A DNA stretch of 64,000 nt from Pseudeuparius sepicola (GCA_963920635.1 OY987301.1:40771820-40835819); one strand, 5' to 3'. Shown: positions 11,874-23,401, numbered from the stretch's first letter. The notes: generated by a model not told the origin, from the letters alone. Translations and numbers: made by a program.

Positions 11874-12089
11874 ATTACCCTTAACTTTTTATATAGGCCC
11901 ATCAAATAAGGATGTTCCTTCTTGTTGGAAGGATGTTCCTTCTTGTTGGTACATAGTATTTTGAAGGAAAAAAAAAGGTAGTTATTTAGTATTTTATATA
12001 CCCTAGATTTTTACTGCTTTTCTTCAGAATACTTACTAAAAAGAATGCATATCGTTCTTTAATGGGCCTATATAAAAAATAAGGGTAAT
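11874..12089. mobile_element. Short MITE-like inverted-repeat element
   Basis: The ends TTACCCTTAACTTTTTATAT followed by AGGCCCAT are mirrored at 12061-12088. The span is about 216 bp with no ORF. Inside is a direct duplication of GGATGTTCCTTCTTGTTGG. No target duplication was identified with confidence. Confidence 0.5.
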
Positions 12090-13142
12090 CCATTAAAAAT
12101 ACAATCTGAATGGCAATAGTCCGGATGTTAACGGTCTAGTCCGTATATGAAATACCATGCCATTTCTGAGCGTCATTTAGGACGTCTATATGGTCTGTTT
12201 TCATATTATATGGCCGTCTATAGATACTGTCTGTTTTCATATCATATAGCCTCTAACATATTTAAAAAGTTGTGTTTACAGGTAATCGGAGTGTTGTGCG
12301 GCTGCGCGGGAACATTTTGTGACAACTATTCCCGAGTTTTCTCACCATCAAATAGGCCCACATCGCACATTTGCTGCTGTTGTAAAATCATACTTGGAGA
12401 AAATGGATATTTTTTGAGGTAGACAACGGCAAAATCGCATTGTTGTAAGTGTTGCTAATTCTTATGGCATTATGATTAGTAGTAGACTGGCTTTGCAGCA
12501 CAATGTATCAAAAGTTTTTTGTAACTGATGTGTTGCGGAACCTATACGACAGTTACTTTTTAGTTTATCACAGATGTTATTATTTTGAAACATAAATAGG
12601 AATTTGACAACCCAATTCATCCCCATTCTTTGTGTTTTTTTATTATTACGTAAGTTATTACTTAGAGATTCGACTGGCGGTTAACAAAAACACATTAAAA
12701 TTTTAAAAACATTTTATTTTGAAAACTAAGAAGTTTCCCACAAAACTTAGAAGTTGTTGCTTTTGTCAAGTTGTAGATCTTGTCAAGATGCGTGTTCAAA
12801 ATTTTGGAAATTAAATCTGGGTCACTCTGTAAAGAAGGCAGGCTTGGCAACTAAATTTATTTTGAATCAGCCGGTGGGAGTACGTTATAATTTCGGACGC
12901 TAAGCTGCAAAAACCGTCCAAAGCGCTACTCTACCCAAAAGCACAATTATGTAAATGGAGTTTCATAGCTTATAATCTGACAATTTTAATGCGGAGATTT
13001 CCCTAGCTATTTCGTGCGATTCGCTCTGTCTAGGCACTAGGTATACGTAGTTATTTTTTGTTCGGCAAAACTGAATTGTTGCGGTTTCGTCTAAGTGACG
13101 TGGTTATATAGATCGGCGGTACATGACCAAATCAAATCCTGT
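12090..13142. other. No gene recognised
   Basis: AT-rich. Near 12190-12250 a short stretch (CTGTTTTCATAT...ATATGGCC) is locally duplicated. No coding, RNA or terminal-repeat signal was identified. Confidence 0.4.
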
Positions 13143-14382
13143 ATACAGGGTGTAACTAAACTGATGGTCAAAAATGAAACCACGTATTCTTGGAGTCAAA
13201 ATAAGGGCACTTCTTCATATATTTTTTTCTCCTACGGGCCATAGTTTTTTTATACAGAGCGTAGAAATTTAGAGCAAAATACACATATTTCTTAGTATCT
13301 CTAGAAGTATACAAGATATTTTCTTCAAACTTGGCGTGTCACATGAGCGGATGAGTTGTCAAATTTAAGGTTAATATGAAGCTTGTGAGGCCTCCAGTTG
13401 CGGAGATACAATGTGTTATTAAAATTAATTAGTTCAGAAAAATATGAATACCCTGTATAATCGCATTTTTTAAATTTGTCTTGAATGGTAAATTCAATGG
13501 TTAACAAAAAGTATCTCTTAGTATTTTTCATATTCTCGGCCGTTTTTTAATTATTTTCAAAGAACGGCAATGCGGCAATAAAAAAGTCATTTTAAGAATA
13601 AATCTAACAATCTGTGGATGTCAATTCAACTTGGCATTATTTGAATCATTTAGCTGCCACCTTTGCACATTAGTATCAATATTTTGAAAAATTATATTTT
13701 CATTTGAAGAATTGACTGATATGCACTTTTGCTATGGACTTGCGAATGGCAATAATAAACATGCGGAAACGCATAGTTGCATGTATTGAAAGAGACGGCG
13801 GTCATTTCGAACATTTAATAATTTAATTTTCTTATAGCAATACGTTTCTTTTATTACTGTTTTTGCTTTTGTATTTTGTTAAATAAAGTTTAATTGATAT
13901 CCACAGATTGCTAGATTTATTCTTAAAGTGACTATTGTTCATTGCAGGGTTGCCGTTCTTTAAAAATAATTAAGAAACGGCTGCGAATATGAAAAAATAC
14001 TAAGAGATACTTTTTGTTAACCATTGAATTTACCATTCAAAACAAATTTAAAAAATGCGATTATACAGGGTATTCATATTTTTCTGAACTAATTAATTTT
14101 AATAACACCCTGTATCTCCGCAACTGGGGGCCTCACAAGCTTCATATTAACCTTAAATTTGACAACTCATCCGCTCATGTGACACGCCAAGTTTGAAGAA
14201 AATATCTTGTATACTTCTAGAGACACTAAGAAATACGTATGTGTATTTTCTCTACATTTCTACGCTCTGTATAAAAAAACTATGGCCCGTAGGAGAAAAA
14301 AATATATGAAGAAGTGCCCTTATTTTGACTCCAAGAATACGTGGTTTCATTTTTGACCATCAGTTGAGTTACACCCTGTATA
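13143..14382. mobile_element. Foldback element A with TACAGGGTGT ends
   Basis: Left arm about 13143-13626 and right arm about 13892-14382 are inverted copies around a spacer of about 265 bp. The outer end reads TATACAGGGTGTAACT and then continues through a region with ATGAAACCACG; the right end mirrors it. The two short ORFs at 13325-13531 minus and 14014-14196 plus are the same arm read twice and are not genes. The right end shares its final TATA with the start of the next element, so the two abut directly. Confidence 0.8.
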
Positions 14383-15548
14383 TACAGGGTGTCCCAGAAT
14401 ATGAAGGCAATCTCCAGGATTTGTACAGCGGACGTTAAAATAACATAAAATAACATGACAAGTTCCTATAAAAAATTTCCCAGAGGGCCCCCTTACAAAG
14501 ATACAGGGTGTTGAAATTCTTTTTTGAAATTAAATTATGGCAATATCCCCCAAAATAAGCAAGCTGCTGAACTGAAATTTGGCACTGCTGTGTTTTAGGC
14601 GATGGAGAATAAGCTGAAGGCATCGATTTTTACGTATCTCACAGAGGGCGCCACTTGCACTATTTTTGGATCGTGTTATAGCTCGTAACTTTTTTGAGGT
14701 TATCTTTTTGGTCCTGCAGGTCCCTCATTTTAGTGCACATTTTCATTTTACTCTTGCTTCTTAACGATAAAATCAACCGTTTGCGTTTAAATTGGCGAAA
14801 CGTGCCCTAAAACACCTGTTGACTCCAACATTCGGAACATAAAACTTTCTTCTACCGCTTTCAAATGTTACAGATCAACTGTATATTCAAAATGAAGAAA
14901 ACATACCAAATGGACATTGGACAAAACACCATTGGTTTTCTTGAAATAGGGTGTCCTAATTTTGTCAAATTCAATCCTTCCCATTTTGAAGGCGAATAAT
15001 TTTTGGTACATCGTTCATAGGGATTTTTTCCCCAGTTTAAACGGTACAGTCGGTCTGTAATGTTTGAAAGCGGTAGGTAAAGATTTTATGTTTCGAATGT
15101 GGAAGTTAACGGGTGTTTTGGGGCACGTTTTGCTAATTTCAACGCAAACGGTTGATTTTATCGTTATGAAACAGTACACTTTTGTTGCAAAATGAAAGTG
15201 TGCACTAAAATGATGGACCTGCAAGACCAAAAACATAACCTCAAAAAAGTTACGACCTATAACACGATCCAAAAATAGTACAAGTGGCGCCCTCTGTGAT
15301 ATACGTAAAAATTGATGCCTTCAGCTTATTCTCCATCGCCTAAAACACAGCAGTGCCAAATTTCAGTTCAGCAGCTTGATTATTGTGGGAGATATTGCCA
15401 TAATTTAATTTCAAAAAAAGAACTTCAACACCCTGCATCTCCGTGGGGGGGCCTCTGGGAATTTTTTTTATAGGGACTTGTCATGTTATTTTAACGTCGC
15501 CTGTATAAATCCGGGAGATTGCCCACATATTCTGGGACACCCAGTATA
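14381..15548. mobile_element. Foldback element B with TACAGGGTGT ends
   Basis: It begins TATACAGGGTGTCCCAGAAT and ends with the mirror near 15548. The arms span about 14381-14882 and 15048-15548, with a spacer of about 165 bp. An internal ATACAGGGTGTTGAAATT near 14509 is mirrored near 15432, so the element looks built in layers. There is no coding region. Spliced directly onto element A, it forms a 2.4-kb palindromic tandem. Confidence 0.8.
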
Positions 15549-15612
15549 TTCTGATTTCTCAAAAAAAAAAACACAATTCGGTTTTCTGATCACCGATCAC
15601 CGTGTACTTTAA
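15549..15612. promoter_or_regulatory. Possible 3' splice-site context
   Basis: Positions before 15613 end ACTTTAAAG ahead of an open frame and could be a splice acceptor, but the polypyrimidine tract is poor. This is a weak inference offered only to support the candidate exon that follows. Confidence 0.12.
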
Positions 15613-15826
15613 AGGAATGCTCCGGAATTTAGTTTCGTTGGCGCAGCAGCAAGGTGGGCCTGGCGGCTGCTTATCGTTCGAGTTAATGCCAAACACAGGC
15701 AGTAATTCCACAGGGAGCTCTCCCTCCAAATCTAAAAACGCCCCAGGTGACGAGTCAATTTCCGCGCCCAGTCGTGGGCTTCACCGGGGCCTGATACTTG
15801 TTTTAACTAGTCTGAATTTAAGCTAA
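15602..15826 (+). CDS. Unidentified ORF or exon in GC-rich island
   Basis: A 74-codon open frame lies in a GC-rich island. It includes NLVSLAQQQGGPGG and NTGSNSTGSSPSKSKN, low-complexity Gln/Gly and Ser-rich sequence of the kind seen in linker regions of insect regulatory proteins. A CCCCAG|GTGACG donor-like site lies at about 15745, and AAAG precedes the frame at 15612, so an internal exon of about 134 bp is possible. No domain is recognised. A non-coding conserved element is equally plausible. Confidence 0.2.
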   Translation: MYFKGMLRNLVSLAQQQGGPGGCLSFELMPNTGSNSTGSSPSKSKNAPGDESISAPSRGLHRGLILVLTSLNLS

Positions 15827-16814
15827 TAATAGATGTTCGAGACCACTCAAATGCAACTATTATTGTTAAAATTAGGCACGAATTGAAGATGTTTTTTTTA
15901 AACAAAATTCGAAAATTCCGTCCCTTCGGTTGGGTCACACAGTTTTGGTGCCGCTGGACACACACCACGTAGCTTTGTTTGGTTTTATTGTAAAGGCAAA
16001 GGATGAACATACCTATGTACTTATGTGCAAAATAGTTTGTTATGTTAAAAGCACAGAGTTAGGTTGCATGGAATCGGCTGACACAGCAAAAATTGCTTAC
16101 CCTTTAGGTTTCATGAACTTGCTTCATGCATGTCTGTACAGAAGATTACTACTACTTTAAATGTTGTAAGGTATTTTCAATTTTCTAAGATTTTTTGAAT
16201 CTTGGGCTTATGGGTATCACAATCATCAAATCAATTTTAAAATTCTAATTGAAACAATACTCTCAGTCGTTGCAACGTCTCTATACTATAACTATATCTT
16301 TTATCGGTCATTTCTATGTGTTTTTGGTATTGATCTAAATTTTTAAAGATATTTTTGTTCCTATTTAAAAATAATTTTAACGGCAAGTCTCGATTAAATC
16401 TTCGTGCATTTGCACGATGTTTTTCCGTTGAAATCTCGTTAAATCCGACGATATTTACCTAACCCGAACTCTCTTGTTAACCTCAACGGCGTAATCGAAT
16501 TACATCTCATAAACAGCATTGGGGAATAATGTTTATTCTGTTTCTGTAATTCCTTTTCTCCCGTGGAAACTCAATACACCTTCTGTCCCCGTTCCGTTCT
16601 TTATTTCGAGCTGCGTCGTCGCAAAATGATATTGGGGGATAATCGCATATAAGAGACAATCGAAAGTACTAAAACGGGTTAACGTTAGTATACCTAAAGA
16701 TTCTTGGTAGAACAGACGCACAACGAAACAATAAAATGAAGACTATCATCTTTTGTATATAATGGCTATGCATTTTGTGTGGTTGCGCCGTTTTCACATG
16801 ATCCACCACCAGCG
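15827..16814. other. No gene recognised
   Basis: Several short ORFs on both strands (15930-16160 plus, 16533-16721 minus) have no motif that I recognise. No terminal repeats were seen. Confidence 0.35.
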
Positions 16815-17333
16815 TTTTACAGCATCGTCCGTGGTATACTTAAGCAAATTATATTCTAGTTAGAGACTATACAAATTTTTTATTCGCGAAGCTAAAATCC
16901 AGTTCACAATCAATCTTCATATACCCGTAAACCCTTGGGTCGACTACATTAAAACATTGTCACTTAAATGTGCCCCGACCCCGGGCCGGTCTAGCGCCAT
17001 CATCCCCCCAGGAATATAAAACAAAGCCATGCCCATTTTGCGCACATGTGCGTCCGAATCCGAGCGCATAAAACACACCCAAACAAAACAACTCGGACGT
17101 GTGCTCGTAAGGAAAACCGCTTCCTGGATTACAGGGCGCGCGGAGTGTGTACATTTCAGTCAGCCGATCCATAGGCGTCCTCCGGGATAGAAGCTAGTGG
17201 TGAGATAGATGTACCGTGGCGGATTTATCACATTGTGAAGGATGGTATGTTTGCGATGTATCGATTGCTGACAGGAATTCGAATTTGTAGCATTAGGTAC
17301 ATTGGTAGTTTGGTATAAGGTGAGAAACGAGAA
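16815..17333 (-). repeat. Inverted duplication, copy A
   Basis: About 520 bp match copy B (22878-23401) in reverse complement, with copies 6 kb apart. The central part of about 340 bp (17172-16960 plus upstream to about 17300) differs at only about two positions. The roughly 150 bp beyond the GC-rich core towards 16815 carry many more differences and small gaps. A 70-codon ORF (16960-17172 minus) is open in both copies. Its only change is a Gly/Arg replacement, which does not by itself argue for protein constraint. The region is not recognised as any known transposon. Confidence 0.75.
16960..17172 (-). CDS. Unidentified 70-codon ORF in duplicated core (A)
   Basis: The ORF starts at ATGGATCGGCTGACT and ends with TGA in both copies. 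It holds three Cys and several Gly/Arg residues near the C-terminus and has no recognisable signal peptide, membrane segment or domain. It occupies the GC-rich part of the duplication. Near-identity of the two copies may reflect recent duplication, gene conversion or selection on DNA. Coding status is unproven. Confidence 0.2.
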   Translation of the reverse strand: MDRLTEMYTLRAPCNPGSGFPYEHTSELFCLGVFYALGFGRTCAQNGHGFVLYSWGDDGARPARGRGTFK

Positions 17334-17521
17334 AATCTTAACGGCTCCAAGAAAAGGTCTATATTTATTTGTTATGCAACAATTAGAAATTAGATACAGT
17401 TGTAATAATACACTCGAGGAATACTTTTGAATCAACCCATCTAGAACAAAGACTGCGTCTCAGTACAGTGCCAGGGAACTTTTTTAATAATTATTGATGA
17501 TGACATCATCAATATACATTT

Positions 17522-19694
17522 ATACAGCGTGTCCATTTACTATTCCCTTCTTAGATTGTGGCTATACTTTTCAGGATAAAAAAAATCGGTTCAGGGGATC
17601 CAAATAAGGGAAAATGGAGCACATTTTAAAATTAGTTTGGTATATACAGGGTGTTCCAAAAAAGTGTGGCGACAAAAAAATATATGTTTTTAAATGGAAC
17701 GACCCGATTTTTTTTTATCGCAAATGAAGCCTATCAAAGTATAGTATACATCCCTAAATTATTTCCGCTTCCATCTGCGGCGTTGCCAAGTTATAATTTT
17801 TTTTAAGTATTTTTTGCTAAATACCAAGGCTTCATTAATATTGCTATATTTTTCTTGCGGCTTGATTTTTGCTCTTGAAATTTTGGTTGTGGATTTACAC
17901 TTAACCATTTTATTAATGACTAAGAACAAAGTTGAAAATTTTTTTACAGGATGTTTCACTTTTTTCCGCCAAAACTCCGACATTTTCAAACTTAATTTAC
18001 TATTTTTTTTTCAATTGGAACACCCTATATTTCTATTGGATAGAGCATTCGTTCAGCTTTAATTTGATACCTAATACAGTACCTCTATCTCTAGCAGTTT
18101 GTTCTAAAATCCAGTATAAACAGAAAATTTGCAACTTTTTTACTTATTACAATCATGCAAATTCCTCGAGAATCAAACTTGTACTTATTTAAAAAGCTGC
18201 ATATCAAAAAAGCGTTAGTACCAGTTACAATCTGTAGTTTACCATATTTTTGTATACCTACTACAGCTGCAATAGAATATTAAATTATAAAAAGTTAAAA
18301 GTTTTAGGAGAACTCATAGGTGGCCATGGTTTTTATTTCTAGTTTGACATTTGGTAAATATTTCATTTGCTGCTTGTATTCTGTGTTCGTTGTTTAATTT
18401 CAAACAGCAAAAAGTTGTCACAAAATGAAAATTATTGTAAACAAGACTTGATAAGTATGATTTACGTAATTGGTGAATGTTTTTAAAATTGTTTTTTGGC
18501 ATCCTACTGAGGACTTTTTTATTTCTAAATCCCAACTCAGTTGTCTTACACTTATTTCAGGGTGTTCCACAACAGACAATGTTATAGCTAACTGATTTTC
18601 TTCATTTAAAACTGGTTTTGTTCTAGTTTCCTCTTTATAGGCAACATTTCCTGTGCGATCGAATCGCTCCTTTAAGTTCTGCAGCATTCTGGTATCAGGA
18701 TGCTTTCTATCTGGGAATTTTTGGGCATAAACTCGAGATGCCAAAAAACAATTTCCAAAACATTCACCAATTACGTGAATCATACTTATCAAGTCTTGTT
18801 TACAATAATTCATTTTGTTACAACTTTTTGCTGTTTGAAATTAAACAACGGACACAGAATACAAGCAGCAAATGAAATATTTACCAAATGTCAAACTAGA
18901 AACAAAACCATGGCCACATATGAGTTCTCCTAAACCTTTTAACTTTTCATAATTTAATATTCTATTCCAGGTGTAGTAGGTATACAAAAATATGGTAAAC
19001 TACAGATTGTAACTGGTACTAACGCTTTTTTGATATGCAGCTTTTTAAATACGAGTAAGTACAAGTTTGATTCTCGAGTAATTTGCATGATTGTAATAAG
19101 TAAAAAAGTTGCAAATTTTCTGTTTATACTGGATTTTAGAACAAACTGCTAGAGATAGAGGTACTGTATTAGGTATCAAATTAAAGCTGAATGAATGCTG
19201 TATCCAATAGACATGTTAGATATAGGGTGTTCCATTTGAAAAAAAAGTAAATTAAGTTTGAAAACGTCGGAGTTTTGGCGAAAAAAAGTGAAACATCCTG
19301 TACAAAAATTTTCAACTTTGTTCTTAGTCATTAATAAAATGGTTAAGTGTAAATCCACAACCAAAGTTTCAAGAGCAAAAATCCAGCTGCAAGAAAAATA
19401 TAGCAATATTAATGAAGGGTTAGTATTTAGCAAAAAATACCTTAAAAAATTATAACTTGGAAACGCCGCAGATACCTTGATAGGCTTCATTTGCGATAAC
19501 GAAAATCGGATCGTTCCATTTAAAAAAAAAATATTTTTTTGTCGCCACACTTTTTAGGAACACCCTGTATATACCAAACTAATTTTAAAATGTGCTCTAT
19601 CTTCCCTTATTTGGATCCCCCGAACCGATTTTATTTTTATCCTTAAAAGTATAGCCACAATCGAAGAAGGGAATAGTAAATGGACACGCTGTAT
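17522..19694. mobile_element. 2.2-kb foldback element C derived from mariner-like transposon
   Basis: Arms 17522-18503 and 18738-19694 are inverted copies around a 234-bp spacer. The outer ends read TACAGCGTGTCCATTTAC and the mirror. A second set of ends, TATACAGGGTGTTCCAAAA, lies 120 bp inside on each side. The spacer and inner right arm encode the start of a transposase (separate entry), and the inverted left arm carries a second copy of that gene's first codons. The element therefore arose by inverted duplication of the 5' part of a coding transposon. ORFs at 17814-18062, 17932-18192, 19176-19550 and 19258-19455 are arm translations, not genes. Confidence 0.82.
18550..18813 (-). pseudogene. 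N-terminal fragment of mariner-like transposase
   Basis: The frame begins MNYCKQDLISM and continues through VIGECFGNCFLASRVYAQKF, then FPDRKHPDTRMLQNLKERF and a region with SVRQLSWDLEIKKSSV. This matches the two helix-turn-helix units (DUF4817 type) that open many insect mariner/Tc-like transposases and bind the terminal repeats. After about 88 codons the frame runs into inverted arm sequence, so the catalytic DDE domain is absent. It cannot encode an active enzyme. Family assignment rests on motif recall. Confidence 0.7.
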
Positions 19695-21964
19695 TTGGTT
19701 TTTCATTAAGGTTATACTTACCTGTCATTAATCAAAGCTCCAACACCATGTAAATGTTATCCTTCTCGATCATAGGTTGCGTCTGAAAAGTGTCAATATT
19801 TGACACATAGGAAGAAAAAGTATGAAGTTGATTTTAGAGGCTTCGTCTCAGCCAGACGTCTAGAAAATAATGCGGGGGAAGTCTCATAGTATAGGTATCA
19901 CGCAGGGCGGTTTGTTTATCTTATTTGATATCGGAATTAAGTGTGCCTACTTTAGTGGATTTATCACAGTGTGGATGTTGGAATAGAGTAATGATATTTG
20001 CGCATCTCAGCGATGGCTTTACTATTTCATATAGGCGAGAAAATTATCTTACAAGGAACTATCGTCCATCAAGTGGCTAATGAAGATGTTGTGGTACTCA
20101 TAAACTCTTTGTTTTGTTTGACCACGCCATGCCATTAAAAATCGGCAGCTTTTAAATTATCGATTAAAATGAAATACATCGTCACGTAATATCGTTGACA
20201 GTGCACCCAGTTTGTCCTCCGCAACTAAGCGTAACGCCTAGCAAAAACTCCTGGCTGCCAACCGCGCTGGCCAGGCGACGGTCTGTCCACCTATCTCCGT
20301 TCGGTGCAAAAACGGTCACGATATATTATTATGTGTCCCGTTTGTCCGCATCATTAAACACTCATAGCCCGTCTTTGACCCGGCCGGCTGGACCAACCCT
20401 GCCCCCCCCCCCCTCCCCCGTTAAAGGTTTTGCCACGCCGGGCCTTGCCCTGCGTAAATACGGTCGGACAAAAAAGGCACGCCGAGATTTTCGAGGCGAT
20501 ATTGCCGCAAATGGAGGCGATGCGGCGGTAGAGTTAATGCAGAACCAAAGCCAATAGACACGGAGTTTCATTAGGAAACTGCAATTAGCATTAGTTTACA
20601 CCACTGAGGTTTAAAAACATATTGACGTTCCCATGATGAAACGGAGTTTGTATGACGCTAAACTGGTCTCACGTCAAAATCACACCACTTGCTGCTATCA
20701 TTCCTAGTGCAGCCGCATGATCTCTTGTTCCTTCGATTGAGATCACTTTCCACACCACTCGACTTAAACCGATCTTGTGTGCCAGCAACGTGAAATTTTG
20801 CGACCAGTTGGCTCAGTTTGCTATTTTCTAACCTCGCTTTATAGAAATAGATGCAAAAGAAAAATAAAAAGTAGTAAATATGATGGATAGAGATCCGGAA
20901 AGTGAGGATTGCTGCTGTCGACATTGCAGATCCCGTTAGTGGTATAAAGTGTTTAATTTTTAGTCAATAACGCCCAGCGTAGCCGATATTTCGTTCTTCT
21001 TTCGATTTCTATAGATCAGTTTAATGTGAACTTATATTTTCTATCAGTTCATTTTGAACCAAATCAGTAGATCACTAAGAAAGAATACCACATTATAAGA
21101 TACAAGAATTTAACAAATGCGCTAAAATATCGCTGTCAGAACTCAAGTGAACCAGCAGTGTGATTATGAAACCTGCTTAGTCCATAATTTTTCTGTATTG
21201 CTGGAGCAGTTGGGGCCGCGGTGGCGACGTTCCTAGCGTCGCCGAACTATTTAGACTGCAGGTTTTTCTGCCTTCATCGACCTTGTTTTGAACCGAGTCG
21301 AGGCAAGTGCGTGCACATGTCTTTATGGAAAAACACCGCTGATGGCCAATAGCGATGGACAAAAATTGTGGATTCACGGTATTGCTCCTTAATAGCTTTA
21401 TCAGTGTGATTTACTAATTGTCCTACACTCACAGGGATTACTACGATTTTCTATGGATTTTGTAGTACTTGAGCGAATGCTATTCTAGTTCTATAGGGAA
21501 AAGTCGGCCCTAGCCGCAAATGGCAACGAAGACAAAATAATAGTAATTGCCCCCCTCCCCAGCACAAGCATTCAGTTGCTTCTCGGGTACTCCTAGTTTG
21601 GAGTATTGTGAGGGTGAGAATCATTATTATTATTATAGTGATTGATGATAATGTACGTCTCAATGGATAATCATATTATTATGCTTGGTAGTTCTTAGTA
21701 TGAAATTATTTAATGTAAAAACGTGAGGCGCTTTTTGAGGCCTTACTTAGTATAAACATTTAACCAGTAAACGATTTTATACAGCGCCGTGCGCTTTTAT
21801 ATTAAATAATTCCTTATTAAGAAATATCAAGCATATTATCAAATCGATTTTTTTTACCTTTTAGTCAACAATGAATGCGTGTTTTGTACTTGCAAGTCAA
21901 TCTGGTAAAAGCTTGTTAATACAGAATATTTTTTAATTATTTTATCAAATTTCTACGTTCCTAG
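19695..21964. other. Unique DNA with GC-rich island at 20.2-20.56 kb
   Basis: Positions 20195-20560 are GC-rich with a C-run near 20402. They carry opposing ORFs (20195-20557 plus, 20362-20571 minus), the plus one with a Pro-rich stretch and a final AVELMQNQSQ. No domain was recognised and the opposing frames suggest a composition effect. A second GC-rich patch lies at 21210-21320. Positions 21558-21613 match 11745-11800 in inverted orientation. Confidence 0.4.
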
Positions 21965-22352
21965 GTGCCTATCTGGCCCTGGACTTTCGCTAGTCAGTGA
22001 ATTTACATATTGTGGAACTTTGTTTCTGGCGCAAACAAATGCATGTAATTCGAATAACATCAAATCCTGATTCAAAATAACATATCAGATCCCACTTATG
22101 TCATTTCACTTTGACTTCGCATGAGAAAGGAGAGAGATTTATTTCCCGAAAGCTATCTGCTTATCTGGCCTTGGACTTCCGCTAGCCAAGAATTTACATA
22201 TTGTCGGAAATTTGTTTGTGGCCCAAACAAATGCATTTAATTCGAATAACATATCAAATCCTAATTCAGAATAACATATTATCAGATCCCAATTCTGTCA
22301 TTTCGCTTTGACCTCACATGAGAAAAAAGAAGATTTATTCCCCGAAAGCTAA
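21965..22352. repeat. Tandem duplication, 192-bp period
   Basis: Two head-to-tail copies begin near 21965 and 22157. Shared words include ATCTGGCC, GAATTTACATATTGT, CAAACAAATGCAT and CCCGAAAGCTA. The copies differ at many positions and by small gaps, so the duplication is old. No ORF is involved. Confidence 0.8.
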
Positions 22353-22877
22353 AAAAAAGTTTTTGAAGTTATTTTTTCAGTTAACGTTCAAAGTTTCGTT
22401 CTTTTAATGTTAGGTATTTACGAATTGTCCTGACAACCTAAAAAAGTTGTCTTTTAATCAGTTTCAGGTTTCTATGGCGAAAAACCCAATTAAAAATTAA
22501 AATAATTTACATTTTCACCATCTCTATTTTTCCTCCATTGTCATAAAAGCTCGTGGTACCATAATATTGTATTATTGCAGAAATTGACAATTGGAAGTAG
22601 GTGAAAATCGATTGGCTATATTTGTGTACAAATTTATCTGCACACATAGATGCAAGTCAAGCTATCAAACGCGTGCTAATGCTATAAAGTAAATTTATAT
22701 CATAAGGTGCAAGGGAATTTGCACCCTACTGATCAATTTGCATTTGCACGATGAAGCCAAATCGACGGCCTTGTTCAAAAGCCTTTTTCCAGTGCAAGTG
22801 TTATTAGAAGTTTATTATTATCTCTAATATTGCATAATAATCGAGTTCATTCCAATTCCTGTCAACAAATCGATACA

Positions 22878-23401
22878 TCTCGTTTCTGACCTTATACCAA
22901 CTACCAGTGTTATGTACCTAATGCTACAAATTCGAATTACTGTCAGCAATCGATACATCGCAAACATACCATCCTTCACAATGTGATAAATCCGCCACGG
23001 TACATCTATCTCACCACTAGCTTCTATCCCGGAGGACGCCTATGGATCGGCTGACTGAAATGTACACACTCCGCGCGCCCTGTAATCCAGGAAGCCGTTT
23101 TCCTTACGAGCACACGTCCGAGTTGTTTTGTTTGGGTGTGTTTTATGCGCTCGGATTCGGACGCACATGTGCGCAAAATGGGCATGGCTTTGTTTTATAT
23201 TCCTGGGGGGATGATGGCGCTAGACCGGCCCGGGGTCGGGGCACATTTAAGTGACAATGTTTTAATGTAGTCCACCAAAGGGTTTACGCGTATATGAAGA
23301 TTGACTGTGAACAGGATTTTAGCTTCGCGAATAAATAAAAATTTCTATAGTCTCTAAAGAACATAATTTGCTTAAGTATACTATGGACGACGCTGTAAGA
23401 A
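22878..23401 (+). repeat. Inverted duplication, copy B
   Basis: Reverse-complement partner of 16815-17333. The GC-rich core, including ORF 23042-23254, differs from copy A at about two positions across some 340 bp. Similarity decays rapidly from about 23255 to 23401. Just outside its left edge lies a word repeated within the copy (GTCAACAAATCGATACATC near 22861 and GTCAGCAATCGATACATCG near 22942). Confidence 0.75.
23042..23254 (+). CDS. Unidentified 70-codon ORF in duplicated core (B)
   Basis: Same frame as the ORF in copy A with one residue changed (Arg for Gly). No function can be assigned and there is no start-context or splice evidence. The single difference is non-synonymous, so coding cannot be argued from substitution pattern. 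Confidence 0.2.
   Translation: MDRLTEMYTLRAPCNPGSRFPYEHTSELFCLGVFYALGFGRTCAQNGHGFVLYSWGDDGARPARGRGTFK

Noticed and set aside
13325..14196. Similar 68- and 60-codon ORFs on opposite strands
   Set aside because: They are the two arms of foldback A, so their similarity is structural and does not indicate a gene family.
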